Shown: positions 23,099 to 33,347 of the stretch, piece by piece
Layout: each line of letters begins with the position of its first letter
How positions within the stretch are numbered: position 1 is the first letter of the stretch
Assembly (NCBI GenBank): GCA_005776945.1
Contig: SXOB01000082.1
Location: forward strand, 1-35,820
Length of the DNA: 35,820 nt
Direction of reading: 5' to 3'
From: Pseudomonadota bacterium
GTDB taxonomy: Bacteria > Myxococcota_A > UBA796 > GCA-2862545
The notes under the pieces: model-generated
Databases searched by the model: none
What the model was told of the DNA's origin: nothing
What the model saw: only the letters and a program-made list of their open reading frames with translations
Translations under genes and position numbers: made by a program

Positions 23099-24380
23099 GC
23101 GCGAGGAGCATGCGGGCCTTGGTGAGCGGCGGGTCCAGGCGCGTTGAGGCCGGCACCTCCCAGGGAATGGACGTCGGCGTCGAGGCCGGTGCGACCTCGT
23201 CGAGGAGCGCGAGCAGGGCGGCGACGTCGTCCTCAGGCAGGTCCGAGGTGCGGAGCCTCTGAACGAGTTCGTCGCGAGCGCCCAGGGCAAGAGGGTCGTT
23301 GACCAGCTCGTCCGGTGAAATGCCTTGGCCCTGGGTCAAGCGCTGGCCTTCCGCTGTCTCGTAGTGGCCAACGGTAAGGCGCAATGCCCAAGCGCCAGGG
23401 TCTTGCTCCCGGTAAACCTGCTGGATCGTCCCCTTGCCATAGGTCGGACTGCCGACGAGGGTCGCGCGGCGGTGAGCGCGCAGGGCCGCCGCGACGAGTT
23501 CGCTGGCGGAGGCCGTCTGCCCGTTGATGAGGACGATGAGCGGGCGTTGTACGTCGCCCCCTGCGGTGGCTTGGTGGATGGCGTCGGGTGCGCCGCGCAC
23601 GCGTTCGGTCGCGATGAGGCCGCCGTCGAGGAAGGCGTCGGCCACCGAGAGGGCCTCGCTCATCCGGCCACCGGCGTTGTCGCGTAGGTCGAGAATCAGC
23701 GCGCGGGCATCCGCGTGGGTGGCGAGGGCGGCGTCGATGGCGCGAGCCGACCCGTCCGCGAACTCGTGGAGGCGCAGGTAGAGCAGGTCGTTGGGCAGTC
23801 GCTCTTGGGTGAGCAGCGGGTTTTCAACGACGTCACGGACGATGGTCATGGCGTCGACCCGGCCGTCTTCGCCGCGCAGGATCTCCAGAGCGACGGGGGT
23901 GCCCCGTTCACCGGCCAGCCAGCCTTGGACGGCATCCGTGGGTTGGTCGGCCGTGGACCGGCCGTCGATCGCGCGGATCAGGTCGCCCGTCCGCAAGCCG
24001 GCGCGGGCGGCGGGGCTGCCGGCCAAGACGGAGACGATGACGGTCCCACTGGCCCCGGGGCGAAGGTCCACGCCAACTTGAACGCCCGTGGGGCCGCCGA
24101 ATGACGAGACGGCCTCCAACTGCTGCAGGTCCATCCAGTCCGAATGCGGGTCAAGGGCATCGACCATGCCCTCGATCGCCGCCACCGCGAGTTCCTGGGC
24201 GTCGGGGGGGTCGGCGTGGTCCCGTTCGATGATGCCGAACACGCGCGCCAACAGGTCAAACGACGCGTACGGGTCTTGGGCGCGGGCGACGGCGGCATGA
24301 CCGAGCCCGATGCCCGCCCCGATTCCGGCCAGCCAGATTGTCGAGTACGCCAGTACGGCTGCGATCCGGGGGGTCGACAT
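23088..24380 (-). CDS. Membrane-anchored S41 C-terminal-processing protease, CtpA-like (430 aa)
   Basis: A hydrophobic N-terminus (about 5-31) acts as a signal anchor or signal peptide. A PDZ domain (about 95-175, GVQVGVDLRPG onward) binds substrate C-termini. The S41 catalytic core carries S291 (GQTASASE) and K316 (TYGKGTIQ), with Q320 four residues on, the same spacing as in CtpB-type proteases. It should cleave periplasmic proteins at their C-terminal tails. The ATG at 24380 was chosen because the frame upstream is Arg/Pro-rich and antisense to nadD. A possible -10 (TACGAT on the minus strand, 24391-24386) lies just before it in the 38-base divergent gap with nadD. Confidence 0.92.
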   Translation of the reverse strand: MSTPRIAAVLAYSTIWLAGIGAGIGLGHAAVARAQDPYASFDLLARVFGIIERDHADPPDAQELAVAAIEGMVDALDPHSDWMDLQQLEAVSSFGGPTGVQVGVDLRPGASGTVIVSVLAGSPAARAGLRTGDLIRAIDGRSTADQPTDAVQGWLAGERGTPVALEILRGEDGRVDAMTIVRDVVENPLLTQERLPNDLLYLRLHEFADGSARAIDAALATHADARALILDLRDNAGGRMSEALSVADAFLDGGLIATERVRGAPDAIHQATAGGDVQRPLIVLINGQTASASELVAAALRAHRRATLVGSPTYGKGTIQQVYREQDPGAWALRLTVGHYETAEGQRLTQGQGISPDELVNDPLALGARDELVQRLRTSDLPEDDVAALLALLDEVAPASTPTSIPWEVPASTRLDPPLTKARMLLALNQ

Positions 24381-24418
24381 GACCCATCGTACCGAGGCGG
24401 GCGCGATAGGTCCAACCC

Positions 24419-24964
24419 ATGCGGGTGGGCGTGTTCGGCGGTAGCTTCGATCCCCCCCATGTGGGCCATGGCATGGTCGCCGCCTGGCTTCACTGGTCGG
24501 GCTTGTGCGACGAGGTTTGGTTGGTACCCACCTACGTCCATCCCTTCGCCAAGGACCTGGGTCCATTCCATTGGCGTGTGGCGATGGCGACGGCCCTCGC
24601 CGACGCCGTGGGGCCCTGGGTGAAGGTGGAGCCCATCGAGGCGTCACTTGCGGCCCCGAGCTTCACGGTCGTCACTCTGGACGCCCTGTCTCTTCGCCAC
24701 CCGACCCATCGCTTTCGCTTGGTCATGGGGGCCGACAACGTGCCGGACGCGCCGAAGTGGCGGGAGTGGGACCGCGTCTTGGCCCAGTATGACCCGATCA
24801 TCGTCGGGCGTTTGGGTTGGCCCGAGCCAGGTGGCAGCCCGGTCTTCCCCGACGTCGCGAGCCGTGACGTCCGCGGTCGGAAGGCCGACGGGCGACCCTA
24901 CGCCCATCTGCTCGTGCCAGCGGTGGCCCGGCTCTACGACGCGCCCGATCGGCGCGGCGCGTGA
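24419..24964 (+). CDS. nadD: Nicotinate-nucleotide adenylyltransferase NadD (181 aa)
   Basis: NadD transfers AMP to nicotinate mononucleotide in NAD synthesis. The nucleotidyltransferase signature GGSFDPPHVGH is at residues 7-17 and the second family block (FRLVMGADNV) at about 99-108. The C-terminal motif normally reads SSTxIR; here the aligned stretch is VASRDVRGR, so the Thr is replaced by Arg, a deviation worth noting. The rest (HLLVPAVARLY) fits. The usual partner rsfS is not next to it. The gene overlaps pgeF by GTGA. Confidence 0.88.
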   Translation: MRVGVFGGSFDPPHVGHGMVAAWLHWSGLCDEVWLVPTYVHPFAKDLGPFHWRVAMATALADAVGPWVKVEPIEASLAAPSFTVVTLDALSLRHPTHRFRLVMGADNVPDAPKWREWDRVLAQYDPIIVGRLGWPEPGGSPVFPDVASRDVRGRKADGRPYAHLLVPAVARLYDAPDRRGA

Positions 24965-25581
24965 CGCTGGTCGCTGACGCCTTGAAGCGTCCCCACGCCT
25001 TTGTGGGGCCCGCAGCCGACGGTGCTCCCGCCGATGTCGCCACCCTTCGCCAGGTCCACGGAGACGGCCTCCTATGGGTCGAACGCGGCGGCGCCGCTGG
25101 CGAGGGCGACGGGCTGCTGACCCAGACGCCTGGCGTGACCGTGTCCGTTCGGACCGCCGATTGTGTCCCGCTGTTGCTTTCCGGACGGCAATCGGTCGGA
25201 GCGGTGCATGCGGGATGGCGAGGGGCAGCGATGGGGATCGCCTCCAAGGCCGTGGCGCAACTGCTTTCGCGCGGGGAGGCCGTGGACGACCTGAAAGGCG
25301 TGCTCGGGCCCGCCATCCACGGTGAGGACTACGAAGTCGGCGAGGAGGTGGTCCAGGCGCTCGCGGCGACCGGGTGCCCGCCGGCGACCTTCGTGGTCGG
25401 GCGGTCGGAGCGTGGGCGCCCGTGCGTCGACGTGGCTGCGGTTGTCGCGTGGCAACTGCGTCGCGCAGGAGTCCGCACCGTCGTTCAGCTGGGCCCATCC
25501 ACCTTCCGGGAGCCGATGTGGGCCTCCGCCCGCCGGGATGGGGTTCACGCGGGCCGCAACTTGGCTTGGATTCGCCTGTGA
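24961..25581 (+). CDS. pgeF: PgeF/YfiH-family purine nucleoside phosphorylase-laccase domain protein (206 aa)
   Basis: This family, once called polyphenol oxidase, removes misincorporated peptidoglycan building blocks in E. coli and cleaves purine nucleosides elsewhere. The zinc-site residues are present: H33 (RQVHGD), C68 (RTADCVPLLL) and H83 (AVHAGWRG). The chain is about 30-40 residues shorter than usual at the N-terminus, lacking the common GGVS segment; an upstream start would run into nadD. The GTG at 24961 overlaps nadD as GTGA, and the stop overlaps the next gene as GTGA. Confidence 0.88.
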   Translation: MTLVADALKRPHAFVGPAADGAPADVATLRQVHGDGLLWVERGGAAGEGDGLLTQTPGVTVSVRTADCVPLLLSGRQSVGAVHAGWRGAAMGIASKAVAQLLSRGEAVDDLKGVLGPAIHGEDYEVGEEVVQALAATGCPPATFVVGRSERGRPCVDVAAVVAWQLRRAGVRTVVQLGPSTFREPMWASARRDGVHAGRNLAWIRL

Positions 25582-26621
25582 TCGCCTGGTTGGCCCTTTC
25601 GGCATGTCAGGAGCCCGACCCGGAACTGGTCGCGCTCGCGAGGGCGTTTTCCGAGTACGATCGCGGCCGCGCGGCGCTCGAGGCGGGCCGGCCGGCCGAC
25701 GCCGTCGCGGCCCTCGACGCCGCACTGGCCGTGCGACCCGGCGATCCGCTGTTGGGCGCCTGGCGGGCTCACGCGCTTGCAGAATCTGGCGACGTCGCGG
25801 GTGCCGTCAAGGGCTTTGACGCCGTCCTTGAGGCGTGGCCAGACTTCACGCCAGCGCGGCTCCTGCGCGGCACCCTGCGCCTTCAATTGGGCGATGTCGA
25901 CGGCGCGGCGACGGACGTCAAGCGCGCCGTGGGCCAGGACTGGCTCGCGGCCCGCTCGTTGCGGCTCGATCCCGTCATCGGTCCGTGGCTGGAGGACCCC
26001 CGTTTTGCGGCCCTGCCTCGGGAGTCGCTGCGGGTGGCGGTGCAGGGCCCGGAGGGGTCGGTGTTCATAGGTAGCGAGGCCATGGTCCGGATCGGCGTCC
26101 TCGGGGCCGACGACGACCCGATCCACCTCGATCTCGCTGGGCAGGGACCGTGGGAGCTGGCTTCGGTGACGGAGTCCACGCGGCCGACGACCGACGGCCC
26201 GCTTCGCGATCTGCGGCTTGGGCTGCGGGCGAAGGGGGCGGGACGGGTGGAAGTGGCCGGCCAGGTCGTCGCGGGCCCCTGGCGGGCGCCGCTGCCGAGC
26301 CTTGTCCTTGAGTCGGTCGCGCCACCCGGAACCCCAGTCGTGGAGTCGAGGCTCGTTTGGGCGACGCCGTCGGAGGTGCTCGCGGGGCGCGCGGTGCCGT
26401 CGGCGTTCATCGGCGCTGCTGGCCTGGTGGTCGTCGTGGAGCCGGGCGACGACGTCGCGATCTCTCCCCAGCCCTCCGCGCCGCCGGTCCGCTATGAGCG
26501 AGAAGGGGTGGCGGTCGCCTTCGTCTTTCCCGACGTCCGCGAAGCCGTCAGCGTCGAAGTCCGGCACGAGGGGGAGCTGATCCGCCGGGGCCCGCCCGAC
26601 CCCGAGGCGGCGGCGCGATAG
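25578..26621 (+). CDS. TPR-containing lipoprotein of unknown function (347 aa)
   Basis: The GTG at 25578 overlaps the pgeF stop as GTGA. The leader [10 protein letters not shown] ends in a lipobox (LSAC), so Cys10 is the likely lipid site. Residues 20-125 hold two to three TPRs (for example [28 protein letters not shown]). The remainder (about 155-345) is strand-rich, with an Ig/BatD-like character ([19 protein letters not shown]). I know no named family. Its position between pgeF and the carboxyltransferase gives no functional hint beyond shared transcription. Confidence 0.75.
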   Translation: MIAWLALSACQEPDPELVALARAFSEYDRGRAALEAGRPADAVAALDAALAVRPGDPLLGAWRAHALAESGDVAGAVKGFDAVLEAWPDFTPARLLRGTLRLQLGDVDGAATDVKRAVGQDWLAARSLRLDPVIGPWLEDPRFAALPRESLRVAVQGPEGSVFIGSEAMVRIGVLGADDDPIHLDLAGQGPWELASVTESTRPTTDGPLRDLRLGLRAKGAGRVEVAGQVVAGPWRAPLPSLVLESVAPPGTPVVESRLVWATPSEVLAGRAVPSAFIGAAGLVVVVEPGDDVAISPQPSAPPVRYEREGVAVAFVFPDVREAVSVEVRHEGELIRRGPPDPEAAAR

Positions 26622-26641
26622 CTGCGCCGGTCGAGGTGTCT

Positions 26642-28192
26642 ATGGACCGGCAGGCCCTGCTCGATCGACTCGCGGCCCACGAAGCGGCGTCGCGCGCCGG
26701 CGGCGGTCCCGAGCGCGTAGCCCGGCATCGCGAGCGCGGGCATTGGACGGCCCACGAACGCATCGAGGCCCTGCTGGACGCGGGATCCTTCATCGAGCTC
26801 GACGCCTTCGTGACGCACCAGTGCCACGACTTCGGCATGGAGAACCAACGGATTGCCGGCGACGGGGTCGTCACCGGCTACGGCCGCGTCAACGGCCGGC
26901 TGGTCTACGTTTACGCCCAGGACTTGACGGTGTTCGGCGGCAGCCTGTCGGCGGCCCACGCGCGCAAGATCTGCAAGATCATGGACCTCGCGCTGCGCAA
27001 CGGCGCCCCGATCGTCGGGCTCAACGACTCGGGTGGAGCGCGCATCCAGGAAGGTGTCGGAAGCCTTGCCGGGTACGCCGACATCTTTCTTCGGAACACG
27101 CTCGCCTCCGGCGTCGTGCCTCAGATCTCGGCCATTCTCGGCCCGTGTGCAGGCGGGGCGGTCTACTCGCCGGCGATCACGGACTTCATCGCGATGGTCG
27201 AAGGCAGCTCCTACATGTTCGTCACGGGGCCCGAAGTGCTCCGAACGGTGACCCACGAGGTCGTCACACAGGAGGCGCTCGGCGGCGCGACGACCCACGC
27301 GACGAAGAGCGGCGTCGCCCAATTCAAGGTCGCGGACGAGCCCGAGATGGTGGCGCTGTTGCGCGAGCTGCTCGCATACCTGCCGCAAAACAACCAAGAG
27401 ACGGCGCCCACCCGGCCCACCTCGGACCCCGCGGATCGGCGTTGCGACGGGCTCATCGACGTCGTCCCAACGAATCCCAACAAGCCGTACGACATTGCGC
27501 ACGTGATTCGGGAGCTGGTCGACGACGGACGATTCCTCGCCGTCGCGCCAGACCACGCGCCCAACATCGTGATCGGATTCGCTCATATGGGCGGTCGGTC
27601 GATCGGCGTGATCGCCAATCAACCGGCCGCGTTGGCGGGCTGCCTCGACATCGACAGCTCGGTCAAGGGGGCGAGGTTCGTCCGTGTCTGCGACGCCTTC
27701 AACATCCCGCTGCTCGTCTTGGTCGACGTCCCGGGCTTCCTTCCGGGAACGGCTCAGGAGTATGGAGGCATCATCCGGCACGGCGCGAAGCTGCTCTACG
27801 CGTTTGCCGAAGCCACGGTTCCCAAGGTCACGGTCATCACCCGCAAGGCCTATGGAGGGGCCTACGACGTGATGAACAGCAAGCACATCCGAGCCGACCT
27901 CAACCTGGCGTGGCCGACGGCCGAGATTGCCGTGATGGGCCCCGAGGGCGCCGTCAGCATCGTCTTCCGTCGCGAATTGGCCGAAGCGGCCGATCCGGTG
28001 GCCAAGCGGGCGGAGTTGATCGACGCCTACCGTACACATTTCGCGCACCCTTACCGGGCGGCTGAATTGGGATTCGTCGATGCGGTGATTCGTCCGGAAG
28101 AGACCCGCCGGCATCTCGTGAGCGCCTTCGATGCCCTCGAGGGCAAGCGGGATCGCAATCCGCCGCGCAAACATGGGAACATCCCGCTCTGA
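26642..28192 (+). CDS. Acyl-CoA (propionyl-CoA type) carboxyltransferase beta subunit (516 aa)
   Basis: This subunit transfers carboxyl groups from biotin to acyl-CoA. Both crotonase-like halves are complete. The first has [12 protein letters not shown] and the oxyanion stretch [12 protein letters not shown]; the second has the [26 protein letters not shown] block and [14 protein letters not shown]409 in GGAYD is the position that in PccB enzymes favours propionyl-CoA, so a propionyl- or broad acyl-CoA role is likely. No biotin carboxylase or biotin carrier gene is nearby. I chose the ATG at 26642, with GAGG five bases before; a GTG at 26636 would add two residues. The 3' end is followed by a terminator-like hairpin. 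Confidence 0.9.
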   Translation: MDRQALLDRLAAHEAASRAGGGPERVARHRERGHWTAHERIEALLDAGSFIELDAFVTHQCHDFGMENQRIAGDGVVTGYGRVNGRLVYVYAQDLTVFGGSLSAAHARKICKIMDLALRNGAPIVGLNDSGGARIQEGVGSLAGYADIFLRNTLASGVVPQISAILGPCAGGAVYSPAITDFIAMVEGSSYMFVTGPEVLRTVTHEVVTQEALGGATTHATKSGVAQFKVADEPEMVALLRELLAYLPQNNQETAPTRPTSDPADRRCDGLIDVVPTNPNKPYDIAHVIRELVDDGRFLAVAPDHAPNIVIGFAHMGGRSIGVIANQPAALAGCLDIDSSVKGARFVRVCDAFNIPLLVLVDVPGFLPGTAQEYGGIIRHGAKLLYAFAEATVPKVTVITRKAYGGAYDVMNSKHIRADLNLAWPTAEIAVMGPEGAVSIVFRRELAEAADPVAKRAELIDAYRTHFAHPYRAAELGFVDAVIRPEETRRHLVSAFDALEGKRDRNPPRKHGNIPL

Positions 28193-28206
28193 CCCAGGTT
28201 GACGGG

Positions 28207-28238
28207 GGCCCGGCCGTCCGCTAGGCAGCCGGGCCTTT
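28207..28238 (+). terminator. Hairpin between carboxyltransferase gene and rpsP
   Basis: GGCCCGGC (28207-28214) pairs perfectly with GCCGGGCC (28228-28235) across a 13-base loop, followed by TTT. It could end the upstream transcript or act as an rpsP leader structure. The T run is short, so termination may be partial. Confidence 0.5.
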
Positions 28239-28252
28239 GGGTGAGGAACGCG

Positions 28253-28507
28253 ATGGTGCGCATTCGTTTGACTCGGCTGGGTGCCAAGAAGCGCCCTCAC
28301 TACCGGGTCGTGGCAGCAGACAAGCGCTCTCCGCGCGACGGCCGGTTCATTGAGCTGCTCGGTTGGTACGATCCCAAGACGGATCCCTCCACGGTCAAGC
28401 TCGACCTGCCCCGCGTCGACCATTGGCTCGGCCAGGGCGCGCAGCCGACCGAGACCGTGGCCCGCCTGATCAAGAAGGCCAAGGCCGAAGCCGGGGCGGC
28501 GGCGTGA
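28253..28507 (+). CDS. rpsP: 30S ribosomal protein S16 (84 aa)
   Basis: Full-length bS16: the start [23 protein letters not shown] and the block [10 protein letters not shown] are diagnostic. S16 helps assemble the small-subunit 5' domain. The ATG at 28253 has TGAGGA eight to eleven bases upstream. It leads the conserved operon rpsP-khpA-rimM-trmD-rplS-yraN and overlaps khpA as GTGA. Confidence 0.97.
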   Translation: MVRIRLTRLGAKKRPHYRVVAADKRSPRDGRFIELLGWYDPKTDPSTVKLDLPRVDHWLGQGAQPTETVARLIKKAKAEAGAAA

Positions 28508-28761
28508 GCGACCTCGTCCTCCACTTGGTGACACCGTTCGTCCAACACCCCGACGAGCTGTCGATCACGCCGGTGGACTCTCCCGACGTGCTCGTTCTCG
28601 AACTTCGGGCTCACCCTGACGACGTGTCCCGCATCGACGGGGACCGCGGCCGGACCCTTCGCAGCATTCGCGCGGTCGTCAGCGCCGCCGCTGGCGAGCG
28701 CAAGACCACGGTCGAGCTGATCGGAGCGGACGGACAAACAGTCGGTCCGCACGCGGACTGA
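28504..28761 (+). CDS. khpA: KH-domain RNA-binding protein KhpA (85 aa)
   Basis: KhpA is a small single-KH protein, usually encoded between rpsP and rimM, that binds RNA and helps control cell size and translation. The start [18 protein letters not shown] and the fold fit the family. The RNA-contacting GxxG loop is G46-D-R-G49 ([17 protein letters not shown]), more acidic than the common IGKxGR. It begins at a GTG overlapping rpsP as GTGA. The product is too small and its start too unusual for simple length-based gene calling. Confidence 0.88.
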   Translation: MSDLVLHLVTPFVQHPDELSITPVDSPDVLVLELRAHPDDVSRIDGDRGRTLRSIRAVVSAAAGERKTTVELIGADGQTVGPHAD

Positions 28762-29276
28762 CGATCCGCCCCGACGACGTCGTCTGGGGGCGTGTTGTCG
28801 GCGTGTTCGGCGTGGGTGGAGGCGTGCGCGTCTTCGCCGACCACCGCGCATCGACACTGCTGGATCGCTGGTGCCCCGTCACCTTCGTCTTCGGCGACGG
28901 GCGGCGTCAAGAGGCTCGGATGCGGGTACGGCCCGGGCCGGGCGAACGGATCGTCGGGCAGGTCGACGGCGTCAAGGATCGCGAGGCGGCGCGCGCCCTG
29001 ATGGGTGCCTCGATCGTCGTCGCTGCAGAGCGCCTCCCGCCCCCTGAGGCCGGCAGCTGGTACGTCCGCGACCTGTTGGGGCTGCCGGTGCTCGTCGAAG
29101 GTCGAGAGGTGGGCCGCGTCGTCGAGATTTTCCAAGCCGGCCCCGTGGACGTCCTCGAGATCAAGGCGCCGGGCCGCGAAGGCGTCTTCGTCCCGATGGT
29201 CGAGGCCAACGTGGTCGAGGTGCGGCCCGGCGAAGGGGTCGAACTGACGTTGGCGGCCTGGTCGGGAGCCGAGTGA
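28758..29276 (+). CDS. rimM: 16S rRNA-processing protein RimM (172 aa, probable CTG start)
   Basis: RimM binds S19 and helps mature the 30S head. The N-terminal barrel (WGRVVGVFGVGGGVRVFA) and the C-terminal PRC-barrel part (SWYVRDLLGLPVLV, VFVPMVEANVVEV) are clear. The first ATG/GTG in frame is the GTG at 28803, but starting there removes the first beta strand WGRVVG. The CTG at 28758 overlaps the khpA stop as CTGA, the same geometry as most junctions here, and gives a normal 172-residue protein. I therefore favour CTG; N-terminal sequencing would settle it. The end overlaps trmD. Confidence 0.85.
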   Translation: MTIRPDDVVWGRVVGVFGVGGGVRVFADHRASTLLDRWCPVTFVFGDGRRQEARMRVRPGPGERIVGQVDGVKDREAARALMGASIVVAAERLPPPEAGSWYVRDLLGLPVLVEGREVGRVVEIFQAGPVDVLEIKAPGREGVFVPMVEANVVEVRPGEGVELTLAAWSGAE

Positions 29277-29968
29277 TGGACATCGACGTCGTCACCCTCT
29301 TTCCGGACGCCATCCTCGCCCCGCTGGGTACGTCGATTGTGGGTCGCGCGCAGCGCGAGGGTCGATTTGGCCTGCGTGCGGTCGATTTGCGGCCATTCGG
29401 TAGGGGAAAGCACCACGTCGTCGACGACACGCCGTACGGCGGTGGGCCGGGCATGGTGATGCGGGCTGACGTGGTGGCCGACGCGATCGCGAGCGTCCGT
29501 CGCGCGGGTTCTCGGGTCTTGTTGACCTCGGCCGCGGGGACGCCGGTACGGCAGGCGGATGTGGCCCGATGGGCCAAGGAAGCGCACCTCATCGTGGTCT
29601 GTGGCCACTACGAGGGCATCGACGACCGAATCCGGCACGTCGTCGACGAGGAGGTTTGCCTCGGCGATTTCGTGATGACGGGGGGGGAGATCGCGGCCGT
29701 GGCGATCGTCGACGCGGTCGTTCGGCTTCTCCCCGACGTGCTTGGCAACGCTGAGAGCCCATTGGCGGAGTCCTTCGTCGCGGGTCTGCTCGAGGCGCCG
29801 CAGTACACGCGGCCCTTGTCGTGGGAGGGCCACGAGGTTCCCGCGGTTCTCAGGTCTGGCCACCACGGCGAAATCGCGACCTGGAGGCGCACTGAGGCGC
29901 TGGATCGGACCCGCCGACGTCGGCCGGACCTGGCCGCAGCCTTTGACGGGCCAGGGGACGCCGAATAG
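29276..29968 (+). CDS. trmD: tRNA (guanine-N1-)-methyltransferase TrmD (230 aa)
   Basis: TrmD methylates G37 of tRNAs, preventing frameshifts. The start [11 protein letters not shown] and the block [13 protein letters not shown] are diagnostic. The trefoil-knot SAM site is seen as [11 protein letters not shown] and [12 protein letters not shown]. The ATG at 29276 shares one base with the rimM stop (TGATG); a GTG at 29273 would add one residue. The length is normal. Confidence 0.96.
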   Translation: MDIDVVTLFPDAILAPLGTSIVGRAQREGRFGLRAVDLRPFGRGKHHVVDDTPYGGGPGMVMRADVVADAIASVRRAGSRVLLTSAAGTPVRQADVARWAKEAHLIVVCGHYEGIDDRIRHVVDEEVCLGDFVMTGGEIAAVAIVDAVVRLLPDVLGNAESPLAESFVAGLLEAPQYTRPLSWEGHEVPAVLRSGHHGEIATWRRTEALDRTRRRRPDLAAAFDGPGDAE

Positions 29969-30020
29969 GCGCGCTGGCCGCCGTCGGACACCGGGTGAGA
30001 CGGCCATACCGGGTGACGTG

Positions 30021-30398
30021 ATGAACCTGATCCAGACCATCGAACGCGAGATTGTGACCAACCGCGAGCGGGCCGACGTCGACGTCCGCCCTGGCGACAC
30101 CGTCCGCGTTCACGCGAAGATCATCGAGGGCGACAAGGCCCGCATCCAGGTCTACGAAGGGACCGTGATCCGGATCCACCGCAATGGCCCGGGCACGACC
30201 TTCACGGTTCGCAAGATGTCCTCTGGCGTCGGCGTTGAGCGCATCTTCCCGGCGTCGTCGCCGAACATCGCGAAGATCGAAGTCGTCTCGCGGTACAAGG
30301 TCCGGCGCGCCCGCCTGTACTTCCTGCGCCGCTTGACCGGAAAGGCCGCGCGCCTCAAGCCGCTTCGGGACACGACCCGGGACGCGGCCGCCCGCTGA
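30021..30398 (+). CDS. rplS: 50S ribosomal protein L19 (125 aa)
   Basis: The start [11 protein letters not shown] and the blocks [37 protein letters not shown] and [16 protein letters not shown] identify bL19, which sits at the subunit interface. The chain has about ten more C-terminal residues than the shortest L19. The usual deltaproteobacterial neighbour rnhB is missing: yraN follows directly. Confidence 0.96.
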   Translation: MNLIQTIEREIVTNRERADVDVRPGDTVRVHAKIIEGDKARIQVYEGTVIRIHRNGPGTTFTVRKMSSGVGVERIFPASSPNIAKIEVVSRYKVRRARLYFLRRLTGKAARLKPLRDTTRDAAAR

Positions 30399-30442
30399 GC
30401 GAGGACGACCAGGGCCTCCGGGCTCGGCGTGATGCGCTGCAG

Positions 30443-30781
30443 ATGGGCCTCGACGCCGAGGCTGCCGTTTGCGAGGAACTGATCCGTCGCGGGTGGCGGG
30501 TCGTCGCGCGCCGGTACGTCGGCCATGGTGCCGAGATCGACGTGATCGCGGTGAATGCCGATGCCCTGCGCTTCATCGAGGTCAAGGCGCGATCGTCCTC
30601 CGACGGTTTGGAGGCCGTCGACGACCTCAAAGTGGCCCGTCTGTCGGGTGCGGCTGACGCCTGGCTCGACGCCAACCCCGGCGACTGGACGGACATCGCG
30701 TTCGCGATCGCCATCGTCGCCCCTGACGACGGGGCTTGGTCGATCACGTGGCTCGACGACGCCTTTGATGGCACCCGCTAG
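30443..30781 (+). CDS. YraN/UPF0102-family nuclease-like protein (112 aa)
   Basis: The family has a restriction-endonuclease-like fold. The motif GAEIDVIAVNADALRFIEVKARSS carries the expected Glu-Asp...Glu-Val-Lys residues, and KVARLSGAADAWL fits the C-terminal helix. I list the ATG at 30443, but it lacks a ribosome-binding site. A CTG at 30395 overlaps the rplS stop as CTGA and would add 16 residues ([16 protein letters not shown]), so the protein may be longer. The molecular role of the family is unclear. Confidence 0.85.
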   Translation: MGLDAEAAVCEELIRRGWRVVARRYVGHGAEIDVIAVNADALRFIEVKARSSSDGLEAVDDLKVARLSGAADAWLDANPGDWTDIAFAIAIVAPDDGAWSITWLDDAFDGTR

Positions 30782-30800
30782 CGGCCTTCTAAGGGGCCGC
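30781..30800. terminator. Hairpin between convergent yraN and outer-membrane protein genes
   Basis: GCGGCC (30781-30786) pairs with GGCCGC (30795-30800); two further U-G pairs would leave a CTAA loop. It lies exactly between the two convergent stops. No T run follows on either strand, so a bidirectional termination role is only likely, not shown. Confidence 0.33.
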
Positions 30801-30802
30801 CC

Positions 30803-31837
30803 CTACGGATTTGTCCCGGCGAACCCTTGGCGGTAGCTGAACTGCAGGCCCGCCGAGACGCCGCGGGTGCCCTGTGTGGACACCTCGTACAGGTGCTCGG
30901 GGTGATGCGGAGTGGTGAGCGCCACGTCGAAGTTCGCGCGGACGCCGAACCCGCCAACGGTGGCGCGGACGAGCGCGCCTGCGGCGCCTGTGACCGTCTC
31001 GCCGCTTGTCACAGGGATGGTGCGGCCCGCTTCGAGGGTGTTGGGAAGCCATACGCCGCTGGCGTGGTCCGCCCAAGTGTCCCAGCTGGCCGAGGCTGTG
31101 GGCCCAAGGGCCAGCGTGTTGTCTTCGTTGTCGATGGGGCGCCAGGACACGCCTCCGGCCAGATGGAACCGCGATGCTGCGCGAAGCAGGACGGCCTTCG
31201 CGAGGTCGGTACCGTCGATGTCGGTGAGGTCGATCTCAGCGCGGTTCTCGATGCGTCCGCCGACGGCCACCCAGGGCTCTCCCTGGCCGCGCGTACGCGA
31301 AAATGCGCCCGAAAAGCGCAGCGCGGACCCACCTGCGGCCACGCCGCGCGCGTCGATCGGGCCCGTCCACAAGTTCTTGCCCTTGGAGCCGGGTCGGAAG
31401 GCGACGTCGAGGCGCCAACTTCCGGCGTGCGATTCGTTGCGCGACTCCGACCAGGGCGCTGCGGCGACACCGAGCCACAGGCCCGAAACGCCGGAGCCCT
31501 CCACCCGGTAGGGGGCGGGGGCGGTCTCCGTGGTCGGGTAGGAGCCGGCCCCGCTCAGCGGCTCGAAGATCATCGGAACGGAGTCGGGGTAGTCGATGAT
31601 CAGCGACGGCACAGTCTCCAGGTGCAACGTCGCAGCCAACACCCGGACCGGGGCGAATTCCAGGCCGAGGTCGAAGCCCTGGCGGGAAACGTGCCGCTCG
31701 GAAACGTGCACGTCGTCCTGAAGGAGGTCGGCGCGCTGCCATTGGCCGGCCCACCCCGCCGTGACGCGACCCCCGAGGCGGTCGGGGAACTCGGTGACGT
31801 CTGCCGCCCAGACAGCGGTGCCGATCGCCAGTAGCAC
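30803..31837 (-). CDS. Putative outer-membrane barrel protein (344 aa), unknown function
   Basis: A short signal peptide (MLLAIGTAVWA) precedes an all-strand chain with alternating hydrophobic residues (RVTAGWAGQWQRADLL, GFDLGLEFAPVRVLAATLHLE, GFGVRANFDVALTT). I see no enzyme motif and know no family. I chose the GTG at 31837 because GGGAGG lies seven bases upstream; a GTG at 31870 would extend the leader but lacks such a site. It is 55 bases downstream of the sigma-54 regulator on the same strand, so the two are probably co-transcribed. Confidence 0.7.
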   Translation of the reverse strand: MLLAIGTAVWAADVTEFPDRLGGRVTAGWAGQWQRADLLQDDVHVSERHVSRQGFDLGLEFAPVRVLAATLHLETVPSLIIDYPDSVPMIFEPLSGAGSYPTTETAPAPYRVEGSGVSGLWLGVAAAPWSESRNESHAGSWRLDVAFRPGSKGKNLWTGPIDARGVAAGGSALRFSGAFSRTRGQGEPWVAVGGRIENRAEIDLTDIDGTDLAKAVLLRAASRFHLAGGVSWRPIDNEDNTLALGPTASASWDTWADHASGVWLPNTLEAGRTIPVTSGETVTGAAGALVRATVGGFGVRANFDVALTTPHHPEHLYEVSTQGTRGVSAGLQFSYRQGFAGTNP

Positions 31838-31892
31838 CCGCGTGCCTCCCGGCGCGCCATAGCCGCTCACGGGCCTGCAGGCGACGGGCTCG

Positions 31893-33248
<1,356 letters not shown>

Positions 33249-33347
33249 GGCTGGTGCTAACGGGCAGTTCGCGAGGCGGCGCCGACGGAGGTAAGGGCTG
33301 AACCGAATGCCGCGCCGTCGGGGACGTCGCAGCGGGGTGGAGGCTCC

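Noticed and set aside
26492..28534. Minus-strand open frame of 680 codons opposite the carboxyltransferase.
   Set aside because: It is a mirror of a well-conserved enzyme gene; the composition is biased and no domain is recognisable.
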